Origin: Synechococcus sp. CBW1004
Lineage (GTDB): Bacteria > Cyanobacteriota > Cyanobacteriia > PCC-6307 > Cyanobiaceae
Direction: 5' to 3'
DNA: 64,000 bases
NCBI RefSeq assembly: GCF_015840715.1
Contig: NZ_CP060397.1
Coordinates: forward strand, 2,314,686 to 2,378,685
The notes beneath the pieces are model-generated. The model saw only the letters and a list, made by a program, of their open reading frames with translations, searched no databases and was not told where the DNA came from. Position numbers and translations under genes: made by a program. Below, piece by piece: positions 42,816-54,181 of this stretch; position 1 is the stretch's first letter; each line of letters begins with the position of its first letter.

Positions 42816-45800
42816 GGCTGTGGCTCCTTCCCGAACAGTTGCTGGTGTTGAGCGAACACCGCATCGAAGGCATCGCCAATGTTCTGGGCTGTCCCACCAT
42901 CACCTGAGGAAGGCGGCGTCCTCTCGGCCGCTGACGATCGGGGGGAAGTCGCCTTGCCTTCCCCGAACAGCCAGGCGTGCTCGCGGAACACCTCGGGCCA
43001 TTCCTCGCTGTGCTGGTCAAAGACCACCACGCGGATGCCGGCATCCTTGAGGGCCTGGCGCTTCTGCTGATCCAGCCGCTGCTGCAGGGGCTGGTCGTGG
43101 TGCGGGCCATCGATGAAGACGACCACCCCCGCCTCCCGGTAGGTGAAATCGGGGGTGACGAAATGGCCGCTCACCTCCTTCTGGGCGTCATCGGGCAGGT
43201 AATGGCCAAGACGGAAAGCGGTGTCGAGCCAGAGGCGCTCCAGACCGCTCTGGCACAAACCCCGCAGCCGCTCCAACCGTTCGCTGCGGCTGTCTGAGCC
43301 ACCCTGGCCCACCAGCTCGCCGCGTACAAGATCGAGCAGGAACTGCTTGAGCTCTGGGAGCCGGCGATCGATGCGGTCGTGTTCGCGCTGGTTGTGATAT
43401 CCGAGCAGGCAGCGGTAGCAGCCGGCTTCGCATTCGGGATCGGCATCCTCCAGGGCTGTCTCGGATGTCGGCAGAGGATCGCTCAATTTCCAGTGGCAGA
43501 CCTCCAGCGCCGTGCGCCCCAGCTGCCGCAGTGCCGTTGGGCTCTCCACAAGGCGGCTGAGCACGCCCGCGCCACCCTCGGCGCTCTCATAGAGCAACAG
43601 GGCGTTGGCTTCCTCGTCGTTGGGCATCAGCTCAGCGGCGATCTCGCTGCCGTCGAGCTGGAAGGCCACCTCAATACCGCGCTTGAGTGCGTTCTTGAGA
43701 CTGAGCAGCTGCAGGGGCTCCCAGTTGTTGGCGAACTGGAGCAGCAGGGCGTTCTTGCGGTCTTGCACGAAGGGTGTGATCTTGACGTAGCCCACTTCGG
43801 CGCTGTCGTCGTCACCTTCGCCCTTGGCGCCATCGCCGTCGGAGCCGGTGCCGGCGGCCAGCTGTTTTTCGCCGCCCCAGCGGCCGGTGATCGGGTGGAT
43901 CGGAAAGCCCATGTCGCTGCGGTTCTCGCGCCGCCGCCAGCCGAGGTTGATGCGGCTGATCTGGGTGGCAGGGGCGTAGCTGAGCTCCAGCAGCGGCTGG
44001 CCGCCGCTGCTCACCTGGGCCCGCGCGACCTTCACCACGCCGTTCTCCTGCGGGAACTCATAGGTGGTGAGCAGCTCGTAGCCGAGCCGTTGGCGTTCCT
44101 CGTCGTCAGAGGTGATCCGCTCGGCGCGGCGGGTGTTGACCTGCTCGATCTGATAGAGCCGGGGCACCCGCACCGCCTTGCCTTCCGGTTGCTCCTTGAG
44201 CGGTGCTCCGCAGTGTCGGCAGAGTTCCAGTTCCGTGGAAGCACCGACATGGGCATGGCCGCAGGCGCCGCAGAGCAGGGCGTCCTGGGTGGCCAGGGTG
44301 GCCGTGCCGCTGGCCACGGCGTTGTCCTGCAGGCCGAGGATGGCGCCGCGCACCTTGTAGGTGTTGCCCTCGTGATAAATCAGCGAATGGGGGCCGAACT
44401 CGCTGATGCCCACGAAACGGGGGCGGGTGATGAAGGTGCCGCCTCCCACCTGCTCGCGCGTGCCGGGGATGTAGGCCATCAGCGGCAGGCGCGGGAAGTT
44501 GTAGCCGGGCATGAAGCCCTGGCTGGCCAGATAGCGGTAGGTGCTGAAGTCGTTGTTGTTGCTGCTGCCCGGCTTGTCGGCCAACAGCAGCTGCTGCTGC
44601 AGCCGGGCCGCCCGCTGGCGTTGATCGGCCGCCTGCCGTTCCCGCTCGCTCAGCGCATGGTTGGCCAGATCCTTCTGGGCCTGGGCGAACTGGCTGTCGA
44701 CCGCCTCCAGCAGCTCCCGCCAACGCCGCAGGGCCGCATCGAAATCGATGGCTGCCCCTCGGATCAGGGAGTCCAACCAGCTGCCCGTGAGCCAGGGCGG
44801 CGGGGTGCTGCCCAGCCAGTGGTTCTCCAGCAGGTCGTCGACGATCGCCTGGCCATCGGCCTGGGCGCTGCGGCAGGCGTCATCGCTGGCCAGAGAATCG
44901 CGCAGATCCGCCACCAGCGGCCTGCCCTCGGTAGCCAGATCCACCAGTTCCTTCACCTTGCCCGGCAGTCGCTGCCTGGTGGCAGCCAGCCAGAGCGCCC
45001 GGAAATGGGCCTTGAGCAGCTCTTCGTTGGCCAGCTCCAGCGTCGGGGCACTCACGGCGCCGGCCACCATGCGGGTGGGATCGGAGAAGAAGTACTGGTC
45101 GTGCGGTGAGGTGGCGCCGCAGTAGCTGAGCACCAGTGCCGGCTGGCCGCTGCGCCCGGCCCGGCCGCTGCGCTGGGCGTAGTTCGCCGGTGTCGGCGGC
45201 ACGTTGCGCATGTAGACGGTGTTGAGCGAGGAGATGTCAACGCCCAGCTCCATCGTTGGCGAGCAGTAGAGCAGCCGCAGGCGGGCCTCGCGGAACTGCT
45301 TCTCTCGCTGCTCCCGAACCCCGGCATCCACCTGGGCGGTGTGCTCCCGCGCCTCCAGGGTCTGCACGAACGGCCTTCCTTCCGCCTGCTCCGGATCAGC
45401 GATCAGCGAGGCCAGATCCTCGTAGAGGCTGCGGAAATAGTTGTTCACCGGTCCACGCCGGCCGCTGCTCTCCTGCTGCAGCAACAGTCGTTCGGCGTAG
45501 CTGTCCTGCGGGGCAGCATCAGGATCCACCAGCGTCCAGCGCAGTGCCGAACTGTTCAGCCGCCAGCCCTGCAGCACTTCGCTCTTGCGCTTGCCGACCC
45601 TCACCTCTTTGGGCTTGACCAGGCCCCAGGCCGTGAGCATCGCCAGTAGGTGGCCGGTGATCTCCTGATAGAGGTCGTCCTTCCACTTCAGGCCGCGGTG
45701 CAGTTCCTCCACCGACAGCCAGCGTTCCCGTGCCTTGAGCCAGCGCCCGAACGCACCACGCAGCGACAAACCCTCCAGCCGCTGCAACCGCTGCTCCGAG

Positions 45801-48365
45801 GTGACCGGGTTCATCAGCACGGTGCGGGCCAGCTCCGGCTGTTCATCCGCCCGGATCGCCCACACCTCCTCCAGATCGAAGCAGGCCTTGCGGCGACGCT
45901 CGAACTCCTCAAGGCCGAGGGCGTCGCAGTCGATCGCGAGCCGCTCGCGCAGCTCCTCCAGCAGGCGATGCAGGATCAAGAATCGCTCCTCACTACTCGC
46001 CTGGGCGAGTAGGGGATGACGCTGCTGCCAGTCAGCCTGGTCCTCGGCGCAGTTGACCAGCTCGGCGTAGTCGATCTCCAGCAGCCGCAGCTGCTCGAGG
46101 TTGGGATTGGTGAGCCGCCAGCCCTTGCGCAGATCCACCAGCAGCCGGTACTCCAGCACTCCGCGCAGGGCACGCCGCCGCTCGGCCTCCACGTTGGGCT
46201 TGACGCCCTTGGTGGCGATGAAGTCATCGGCGCGCAGGCGCAGGGCCTTCTCGGTGTCGAGCGCCAGGGTCTCCAGGCTCAGCTCCCGCTCCGGCCTGGC
46301 CCGTAGAGCTGCCACCAGGCCTGAGCGCAGCTGCAGCACCCGCACGAAGTCGTTGAAATGCCCCGCCTGCAGCGAGGCGTCCTGGCGGTTGTCGCTGAAC
46401 GCCAGCAGCTTGCGGGCGTTGTCTGGGATTTCATCATCCGGGAAGCTGAGCAGCTGACGCAGCACCGCCAAGCTCAAAGTGGTGGTGGCCGAACTGCGTC
46501 CCTCCGAATTCAGGCCGCAGAGTTTGCTGAACTCACTGGCAGCAGGATTGTGCTCTGCTCCACAGCTGGGACAGAAGCGGAAACTGCCCTTAAGGAACCA
46601 GGCCGGAAGTCCATCATTGGTTGAGGTGCCATCAGCTCCCAGCCGGCAAGGCACTGGTACATAATCCCGGAAAGTCTTCTTGACCCCGAGTTCTCCACTT
46701 TTGCTGGTCTCAAGCCATCCGTCAGGGAAGCGGGCCTTTTCCAGATCCTCTGCCTCGTATGCAGTCTCTGCATCGGGCATGACGTAACCATTAACCACAT
46801 CCCGTTCCCGCAGGCACGATTCATCGGAGAACTCCCGCGGCTCAAACCGTTCCGGCCGGCGGTTGTGCAGCTGGGCCCAGACAGGATGGAACTCCTGCCC
46901 GCAGCTGCGGCAGAACACCACCGGGTATAGCAGGGCCTGGCGGCCGGCATTCGGTTGGTACTTTTGGCCCTTGAGCGTCAGGTAGCGGCGCCCCGGCGCT
47001 TCCAGGCTGGCGTGCACATCACCACCGGCCGAGACGAATTGGTGCAGGCGGAAAGCAAAGAATCGCCGGTTTGGACCAACCTCCACCTGGTAAGCCGCCA
47101 GCAGGAACTGCCGCAGGTTGGGGAGTACCGCATCCCTGGCCTGACATGCTTTGTCGGAAGTGGGGGCGGCATCGTCCGCGAGACGACCACTGGCTGTGGC
47201 GAGCTCGAGGGCCGCATCCTGAAGGGTTCGGGGCCGGCAGCGTACCCACTTGCCATCAGTGCGGCCATCCTCACCCTCCAGACCCAGCCGCAGCTCCACC
47301 CACCGGGCCAGAGGATGCTGCCGGAGATCGTCTGCTGTCCAATCCGCGGTGGCATCGGGTGAATAGTCGGCATCCAGGGCAGAGCTGAGTTCTGCTGCCG
47401 AGGGGAGATCGCCCACCGTGAGGCGCTCCGGCGTCTCGGTGACGATGTTTTCCACCGGGATCTCGGTGCCGAACAACTTGCTAGCCACCTGCGCCACCGT
47501 GCCGTTGCGCTCGGCGGCAGTGCCCTCAGATGCCATCGTGGCGGAGGTACCGATGCAGATCAGATCGGCATTCAGCCGCTGCCGAACACGGCGCACGAGC
47601 AACGCCACATCAGCACCTTGCCGTCCTCGATAGGTGTGCAGCTCATCGAGGACCAGGAACTCCAGACCCTGGGCATCGCTGATCACCTTCTGATCGAGCG
47701 GATCCTGGCGGGTGAGGATGTACTCCAGCATCACGTAGTTCGTGAGCAGGATATCGGGGGGATCGTTCTTGATCTTCTCGCGTTCTTCCTCACTCTCCTG
47801 ACCTGTGTAGCGCGCAAAAGTGACGCGAGGCCCCTCGGGATAGCCCCAACCCAGATATTTCTGCAGTTCTTCAATCTGGCTATTGCAGAGGGCGTTCATC
47901 GGGTAGATGACAATCGCCCGGATCCGTTTGCTTTGGTCGCCTCGTTCCCGTTCTTCCAGCACCCGATTGATGATCGGGATCATGTAACCCAGCGACTTGC
48001 CGGAGCCCGTGCCGGAGATCACCACCAGGCTGCCGCCGGCGCGCGCTATGACGATCGCTTCCCGTTGGTGGCGGTGCAACCGCAGCTCCACCCCGTCGTC
48101 ACAGTCCTGGCTGGCCGGTTCCTTGCCCCAGCGGAAGATGCGGCTGCACTCCGGATGCAGCAGGCCTTCCTCCACCAACTGGCTGATGCTGCCACCCCCC
48201 CACAAAGCTGGGGTTGAGCTGGATCAGGGGTGAGGGCCAGTACTCGCCCGCCCCGTAGCGGCCATCCACAAAGTCCCGCAGATCGGGCGCCTTGATCTGG
48301 GTGAAGCTGCGGCTGAACTGGCCGTAGTCCTCGACGACCCGGTCACGGAAGGAGAAGACGTCCAT
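42812..48365 (-). pseudogene. giant DEAD/DEAH helicase with DUF1998-type C terminus and nuclease-like domain, one frameshift
   Basis: The frame opens at ATG 48365 (MDVFSFRDRVVEDYGQFSRS, WPSPLIQLNPSF) and shifts at the seven-C run 48195-48201; removing one base joins it to the 1797-residue main frame. That has ISGTGSGKSLGY (Walker A), LDELHTYRGRQG, SATMAS and QRSGRAGRSG (motif VI). It also has paired zinc cysteines (FCRSCG, FCPSCG, CGACG, CRHCG) and the DUF1998-type cluster CEAGCYRCLLGY. The last 200 residues (TPDFTYREAGVVVFIDGPHH) resemble Vsr/DUF559 nucleases. The plan matches large defence helicases of the Druantia/DISARM kind. About 1850 residues if repaired. Confidence 0.8.
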
Positions 48366-48846
48366 CAGCTCTGCTCGACCTCGGCAAGCTGCACAGACCT
48401 GCTCGCGCACTGGTCAAGACTTCGATCTGACCCCGGATGACGCGACCAGGTCGGCCGCGGCTTGTAGTCGAGAGCCTGGCGCATGGCGATCCGCAGCAAG
48501 GGCCCTCCTGATTGACGCCGTAAGGCACAACTGGAAACAGTTCTACAGCAACTCTGCGTCTCCGCCGCGTACCCACGCCCCCACTCCGCCAAGTCGATGC
48601 ATTTTTTGCATAGCTTTTGTGCCGGTCCTTGCCTGTTGCGGCTCGATGCCGGTCAGCTCCGGAATCCAGCCCCACTCCTGCAGCGGTGGTTGGCGACGGG
48701 TTCCTGAGGGTCATCACCCCTCGTTACCGCTGCGCGGGCCTGCGGCTACATGGCATTGGTCTTGGTCTTCTTGATGGTCGATTGATGTGCCTTGCCGAAA
48801 CCGGTGTCGATCCATGGGCTGGCGTCGCTCCTCTCGCGGATAGGGA
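48366..48846. other. gene-free stretch upstream of the giant helicase
   Basis: No convincing coding frame in about 480 bp. A short AT-rich patch at 48598-48618 (TGCATTTTTTGCATAGC) includes a small inverted repeat around a T run and could belong to a promoter or terminator. The region separates the defence genes from the insertion-sequence stack, and any missing upstream defence genes would have stood here. Confidence 0.4.
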
Positions 48847-50794
48847 GAGGCAGATCCCTCGCATAAACCGTCACCTAGGGAACCCCTGAAAAACCCGATA
48901 GAATCAGTACAGTTCCAATAATGAGACTGGCAGCGGATGGCGGCCCCCCTCCAGTTGGGTTTCACGGACTACGAGCAGACCTACGCCAAGAAGAAAACGC
49001 GCCGGCAGCGCTTCCTCGATGAGATGGAAGCCACAGTGCCCTGGGATCCTTTCCTGGCCTTGATTTCGCCTGTGTACCACAGGCCTTCTGCCAAGGGCGG
49101 GCGCCCACCGTTTCCGCTGGAGGTGATGCTGCGCATCCACCTGCTGCAGCAGTGGTTCACGCTTTCCGATCCCTTGATGGAGGAGATGCTGATCGATACC
49201 CCCTGCTTCCGCCGCTTTGCTGGGATCGACATGGTTGAGGACCGGATCCCTGACGAGACGACGATCCTGAACTTCCGCCACCTCCTGGAAGAGAATCGGA
49301 TAGCAGAGCAGATCCTGGAGACGGTGAACCAGAGCCTGCGGGAGAAGGGCGTGATGCTTAAGGAGGGACTCCTGAAAAAGATTCTCGGCCCATCGGCGCC
49401 GAATTCGTCCGTTTGCTTCGCGTTAATCAGGCCGGCAAGCGCCGTGACATCAAGTGGGCCAGATCTCAAAAGTCTGGCTTGCAGATGACCGCAGGAGCTC
49501 TGATCGCTGACCAGGCCATAAGAAAGCTGTAGATCCACCCAAAAAGAAGGGCAAAAAAGAGGCGCAGCAGCCTCAAGACCTTTTCCGCGCACATCACGAC
49601 AAAGGCCATTGAGATGGAGGATTCGGCACCAGCTGGTAGACGAACCATGATCAGATCCAGGGAATACTTGCGCTTTCCATATCCAAAGACGCCTTCCACT
49701 TCATTGCGTCGAGCTTGATCAGATCGGAGCTGCTGCTTGTGTGCAGTGGTGACATCAGGATCCTTGGGCGGGCGGCCCAATCGCTTGCCGGAGAGGCGAA
49801 TACCGTTCCTCATGCAGAAATGCCTATTCTTGGCCGTGATATAAATCCGGTCGGCGCAGATGCGCTCTGGGTAAGATCCTGTATCCAGCTTGTATTTTTC
49901 CGCCTGAGCGATCAGGTCTTCTCCTTCGTTGTAGGGGTTCCAGCTGATGCGGTGCAAGAACGGAAAGCCGTTTTGAACCGAAACACTGATTTTGGCACCA
50001 AACTCCACCGCAGCACGTGCTTTGCCTCGCACCATTGGGCGGATATGGGTCTGCACAAGATTCACCAGGCGGTCTGGAATGCTGTTGGTCTGAGAGGCGA
50101 GCAGAAGGCCCTGCTGCCGCTCCAACTCGCTGCAGGCCAACAACTTCTGCCACCAATGCCTCTTGAGCTCAGAAAGCCTTGCCCCACAGCCGATCAGAGC
50201 ATCAATGGCTTTGAGATTCTGCCGCACATATCCAAGCTGATGTTTAATGGCAGCCTTCACTTTTCGGCGGCGTGGCCGTTTTTGCTTCGCCACTCTCAGG
50301 AAATGAGCACGAGCAAGGCCACGGTCGTAGCGAGGTCGATGTCTCCTGAATCCCGATGACTGACTGCACAGATCATCAATGACTCGCTCGGTCGTTGTGC
50401 GAGCCTCGCTGAGGAGCCTGAGGTCTCTGGGATAGGTAATGTCGGCAGGAGTGCAACTAGCATCAATCGTGAGAATGCCCCAATTCTTTCCTTCTGGCCA
50501 GTCAGCAGGCTTGATCAACGCATCAAGTTCCAGCTGAGCGCCTCCTCCTCTGGAATCAGGATCATCATGGTCGTCATCGTCTGCTACCTGAGCAAGTGCT
50601 TCCAGAAGGATCTCTTTGCCGCGCTGCACCACCAGCTCATTGATACGGCGCAGATCCTCGTCAGAAAAGCGTTTGCGAAAATGCACCATCATCGAGGCAT
50701 CAAACGGTGCCTTGGCTGTGTAACCCGCAAAGCCGAGAAAGAACTGCATATAGGCGTTCTCTCTGATCTGATGGACAGTCTCTTCGTCGGTTAA

Positions 50795-52025
50795 GGAAGC
50801 TCTGATCAAGACCGGGAATTGAGCGCAAGCGTGTCTCATTCTCGCCAATGAGACACAAGTGGGGTATTTTGTCCTTGGCTACTCGCCAGGTGCTCCAATC
50901 CAGGGCCTGACTGGCTTATTTCTCGTGAGTTCCCCGATCATTTTTGGCTGCTCACCCTCAAGATGGCACACTTATTCTGTCATTTACGCTGTAGAAGGAC
51001 AACGTTCGCGCACCATCCAGAGATTGGCGAGGGCAAACAGCATCGTCAGCTTGAGGTTGTTCTTGCGGATGCCTCGGTAGAAGACCTTCCGAAATCCAAA
51101 CTGGCACTTGATGATCCGAAATGGATGCTCCACCTTTGCCCTGACATGTGCTTTCGCCGCCTCCATCAGATCCAGCAGTCTTCCCTCTGGGGTGTCCGGT
51201 AGAACTCGGCGCTGTCCGGGCTTCATGGCGATGCGCATCTCTGCTTCGCAGTCCTTGAACGCCTCACGCTTTTCGATGCCGATGTGGCCAGAGTCGCCGT
51301 AGATCACGCGTTCCTCGCCATGGACGCGATCGGGTGCCGTGTTCAGCTCATGGACGTTGGCAGCCGTGCTCACCACGGAATGGACCAGACCCGAGGCTGC
51401 ATCCACACCGATGTGGCACCGCATCCCAAAGAACCACTGGTTGCCTTTGGCCACCGAGTGCATTTCAGGATCCCGCTCGCCCGTCTTGTTCTTGGTTGAA
51501 CTGGGAGCGTTGATGATTGTGGCATCGAGGATCGTACCCTCCTTAAGCATCACGCCCTTCTCCCGCAGGCTCTGGTTCACCGTCTCCAGGATCTGCTCTG
51601 CTATCCGATTCTCTTCCAGGAGGTGGCGGAAGTTCAGGATCGTCGTCTCGTCAGGGATCCGGTCCTCAACCATGTCGATCCCAGCAAAGCGGCGGAAGCA
51701 GGGGGTATCGATCAGCATCTCCTCCATCAAGGGATCGGAAAGCGTGAACCACTGCTGCAGCAGGTGGATGCGCAGCATCACCTCCAGCGGAAACGGTGGG
51801 CGCCCGCCCTTGGCAGAAGGCCTGTGGTACACAGGCGAAATCAAGGCCAGGAAAGGATCCCAGGGCACTGTGGCTTCCATCTCATCGAGGAAGCGCTGCC
51901 GGCGCGTTTTCTTCTTGGCGTAGGTCTGCTCGTAGTCCGTGAAACCCAACTGGAGGGGGGCCGCCATCCGCTGCCAGTCTCATTATTGGAACTGTACTGA
52001 TTCTATCGGGTTTTTCAGGGGTTCC
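50795..52025 (-). mobile_element. intact IS5-family element A', innermost copy (1231 bp)
   Basis: Same length and ends as the copy at 12225-13455, flanked by a TTAA target duplication (50791-50794 and 52026-52029). It interrupts the transposase gene of element B. Differences from copy 1 are a handful of single bases, for example CTCGCCAATG against CTCGTCAATG near the left end, so this is a very recent insertion. Confidence 0.93.
50984..51967 (-). CDS. IS5-family DDE transposase (innermost copy)
   Basis: 327 residues, identical in translation to the transposase at 12414-13397. The frame is full-length, with ATIINAPSSTKNK, VIYGDSGHIG and RAKVEHPFRIIKCQFG at the DDE positions. As one of two intact copies in the window it could be the active source. 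It reads opposite to the broken copy of the same element that surrounds it. Confidence 0.93.
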   Translation of the reverse strand: MAAPLQLGFTDYEQTYAKKKTRRQRFLDEMEATVPWDPFLALISPVYHRPSAKGGRPPFPLEVMLRIHLLQQWFTLSDPLMEEMLIDTPCFRRFAGIDMVEDRIPDETTILNFRHLLEENRIAEQILETVNQSLREKGVMLKEGTILDATIINAPSSTKNKTGERDPEMHSVAKGNQWFFGMRCHIGVDAASGLVHSVVSTAANVHELNTAPDRVHGEERVIYGDSGHIGIEKREAFKDCEAEMRIAMKPGQRRVLPDTPEGRLLDLMEAAKAHVRAKVEHPFRIIKCQFGFRKVFYRGIRKNNLKLTMLFALANLWMVRERCPSTA

Positions 52026-53146
52026 TTAACCCCAACTTCTGTTTGATGTAGAGAGCACCAAAGGCCATCCGCACTGATTTGGCTGGAGCGCCAATTGTGG
52101 CGTTGAATTGAGGGGCATAGGCTTGTTCCAGCTCATCCCATGGCATCAGCCCCTCCAGTTGAACCCAGCGATTCTCGGGATCAAGTGTGCCGCCAAATGG
52201 CAGGTGGAACTCCTTGATTGAGATCTGACCGTTATTGTGCCTCCGGTACATCTGGAGTGATCAGGAGTAAAGGCAATCACGGATTGCCTGGTTCACGGCC
52301 ATTTTAGCGGCTTCTCATGCTTGAGACCAGCCGCGGCGCAATGGATCTGGATTTTTCAGGAGTCCCTAAGGAGGGTACGATCCTCGATGCCACAATCATC
52401 AACGCTCCCAGTTCAACCAAGAACAAGACGGGCGAGCGGGATCCTGAAATGCACTCGGTGGCCAAAGGCAACCAGTGGTTCTTTGGGATGCGGTGCCACA
52501 TCGGTGTGGATGCAGCCTCGGGTCTGGTCCATTCCGTGGTGAGCACGGCTGCCAACGTCCATGAGCTGAACACGGCACCCGATCGCGTCCATGGCGAGGA
52601 ACGCGTGATCTACGGCGACTCTGGCCACATCGGCATCGAAAAGCGTGAGGCGTTCAAGGACTGCGAAGCAGAGATGCGCATCGCCATGAAGCCCGGACAG
52701 CGCCGAGTTCTAGCGGACACCCCAGAGGGAAGACTGCTGGATCTGATGGAGGCGGCGAAAGCACATGTCAGGGCAAAGGTGGAGCATCCATTTCGGATCA
52801 TCAAGTGCCAGTTTGGATTTCGGAAGGTCTTCTACCGAGGCATCCGCAAGAACAACCTCAAGCTGACGATGCTGTTTGCCCTCGCCAATCTCTGGATGGT
52901 GCGCGAACGTTGTCCTTCTACAGCGTAAATGACAGAATAAGTGTGCCATCTTGAGGGTGAGCAGCCAAAAATGATCGGGGAACTCACGAGAAATAAGCCA
53001 GTCAGGCCCTGGATTGGAGCACCTGGCGAGTAGCCAAGGACAAAATACCCCACTTGTGTCTCATTGACGAGAATGAGACACGCTTGCGCTCAATTCCCGG
53101 TCTTGATCAGAGCTTCCCTAAGATAAGAAAAGCCCAGCATACCTGA

Positions 53147-54181
53147 ATGGGCCAGCGCGGATTCTGGGATGAAGAGAAGAGGATCCAAAAGCTTCGCCAC
53201 AAGAAGCCTGTATTGACGACCCTCTCCGAGTCGATTCCCTGGGAGAGCTTTCGGTCGCTGCTGGAACAGGGATATACCCATGAGCGCAAGAGCAATGCCG
53301 GCAGGAAAAGGATCGGCCCCCTTATCCTCTTCAAGATGCTGGTGTTGCAGCAGCTGTTCAACCTCAGTGATGAGGAGCTGGAATTCCAGGTCAACGACAG
53401 GCGGTCGTTCGAGGAGTTCATCGGCCTTGGAGTGATGAACTCGATTCCCGATGCAACCACCGTTGCGTTCTTCCGCGAACGGCTGCGCAATGCCGGCGTC
53501 ATTGAGGAGCTGTTCGAGCGTTTTGAGGGGCACCTACGAGCCCAAGGGCTGGAAGCTCGTGGTGGACAGATTATCGATGCCACGCTTGTACCTGTGCCGA
53601 AGCAGAGAAATACTCGAGCTGAGAACGAAGCCATCAAGCAGGGCAAGCTGCCCGAAGGATGGGAAGACAAGCCAAACCGCTTGCGCCAGAAGGACCTTGA
53701 CGCCCGCTGGGTGAAGAAGAACGGCACCAGCCACTACGGATATAAGAATAGCATTTGCATCGATGCGACTCATGGCTTCATCCGCAGATACGCAATCACC
53801 CCGGCCAACATCCACGACAGTCAGATGCTTACCCACGTTCTCGATCCCGAGAACAGCGATGACTTCGTCTGGGCGGATTCAGGCTATGCAGGAGTGAAGT
53901 TTGAGGAGTTACTGGAATTAGCTGGATATGAAAGCAATATCCACGAAAAGGGAACGAGGAATCATCCACTCAGCAAGGAGGCCAAAGAGAGGAATAAGCT
54001 ACGCTCAAAGGTGAGAGCCCGAGTTGAACACGTATTTGGCGCGATGACAACCTGCATGCGCGGGAAGCTGACCAGGCGGATTGGGTTGGCCAGAAACCAG
54101 GTATGGTGGGGACTCAGGAATCTGACCTACAACTTTCTCCGGTATCTGCACTGCACTGGCGCGACAATGGCGGCTGCCTGA
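53147..54181 (+). CDS. IS5-family transposase (element C)
   Basis: A 344-residue DDE transposase of a different IS5 subgroup: DUF772-like N terminus (RKRIGPLILFKMLVLQQLFN then DEELEFQVNDRRSFEEF), first Asp in GGQIIDATLVPVPKQRN, second in FVWADSGYAG, and Glu in RARVEHVFGAM. The frame is uninterrupted. It begins 30 bp right of element A. With its left terminal repeat separated by 4.2 kb of nested elements, autonomous movement is doubtful. Confidence 0.9.
   Translation: MGQRGFWDEEKRIQKLRHKKPVLTTLSESIPWESFRSLLEQGYTHERKSNAGRKRIGPLILFKMLVLQQLFNLSDEELEFQVNDRRSFEEFIGLGVMNSIPDATTVAFFRERLRNAGVIEELFERFEGHLRAQGLEARGGQIIDATLVPVPKQRNTRAENEAIKQGKLPEGWEDKPNRLRQKDLDARWVKKNGTSHYGYKNSICIDATHGFIRRYAITPANIHDSQMLTHVLDPENSDDFVWADSGYAGVKFEELLELAGYESNIHEKGTRNHPLSKEAKERNKLRSKVRARVEHVFGAMTTCMRGKLTRRIGLARNQVWWGLRNLTYNFLRYLHCTGATMAAA

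Larger units (their letters stand above)
49466..52251 (-). pseudogene. transposase of element B (IS1182/IS5-superfamily type), disrupted
   Basis: The gene starts at ATG 52251 (MYRRHNNGQISIKEFHLPFG), runs to GALYIKQKLGL, is cut at a TTAA target by the nested element, and resumes at 50790 with TDEETVHQIRENAYMQFFLG to the stop at 49466. Counting the duplicated TTAA once gives 1551 nt, an intact 516-codon frame. The DUF772-type N-terminal domain and DDE region (TIDASCTPADITYPRD, VFGYGKRKYSLDL) fit the IS1182/IS5 superfamily. Only the insertion inactivates it. Confidence 0.9.
49365..52366 (-). mobile_element. second insertion-sequence type (element B), itself interrupted
   Basis: Terminal inverted repeats GGGACTCCTGAAAAA are identical at both ends (49365 onward and complement ending 52366), and the 6-bp target TAAGGA is duplicated. 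Without the nested copy of A (1231 bp plus a 4-bp duplication) the element is 1767 bp. It encodes one transposase of about 516 residues on the minus strand. Confidence 0.9.
48937..52928 (+). pseudogene. transposase of element A, disrupted
   Basis: The N-terminal 143 codons (48937-49364, MAAPLQLGFTDYEQT onward to GVMLKEG) and the C-terminal part (52373-52928, beginning GTILDATIINAPS) together equal the 327-residue transposase of the intact copies, with LADTPEGR in place of LPDTPEGR. Element B separates them, so no functional product is made from this copy. The open frames that cross the junctions (to 49488 and from 52317) are chance extensions. Confidence 0.92.
48879..53117 (+). mobile_element. 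IS5-family element A, split by insertion of element B
   Basis: The left part 48879-49364 (486 bp) and the right part 52373-53117 (745 bp) are the reverse complement of the intact 1231-bp element at 12225-13455. Joined without the intervening DNA they add up to exactly 1231 bp, with ends GGAACCCCTG and CAGAGCTTCC. The break is a 6-bp duplicated target TAAGGA (49359-49364 and 52367-52372). Confidence 0.92.

Noticed and set aside
43379..45109. 576-residue open frame antisense to the giant helicase
   Set aside because: Shadow of the helicase frame; no motifs and no ribosome-binding site.
48937..49488. 183-residue protein from the left half of element A
   Set aside because: Its last 40 residues come from element B sequence; this is a truncated transposase reading across a junction, not a new gene.
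12225..52025. Composite transposon formed by the two intact IS5-type copies
   Set aside because: Each copy has its own, different target duplication (TTAG and TTAA), so they inserted independently; the interior includes ordinary chromosomal genes.
52304..52573. Minus-strand frame near the right junction of element A
   Set aside because: Antisense shadow of the transposase fragment on the plus strand.
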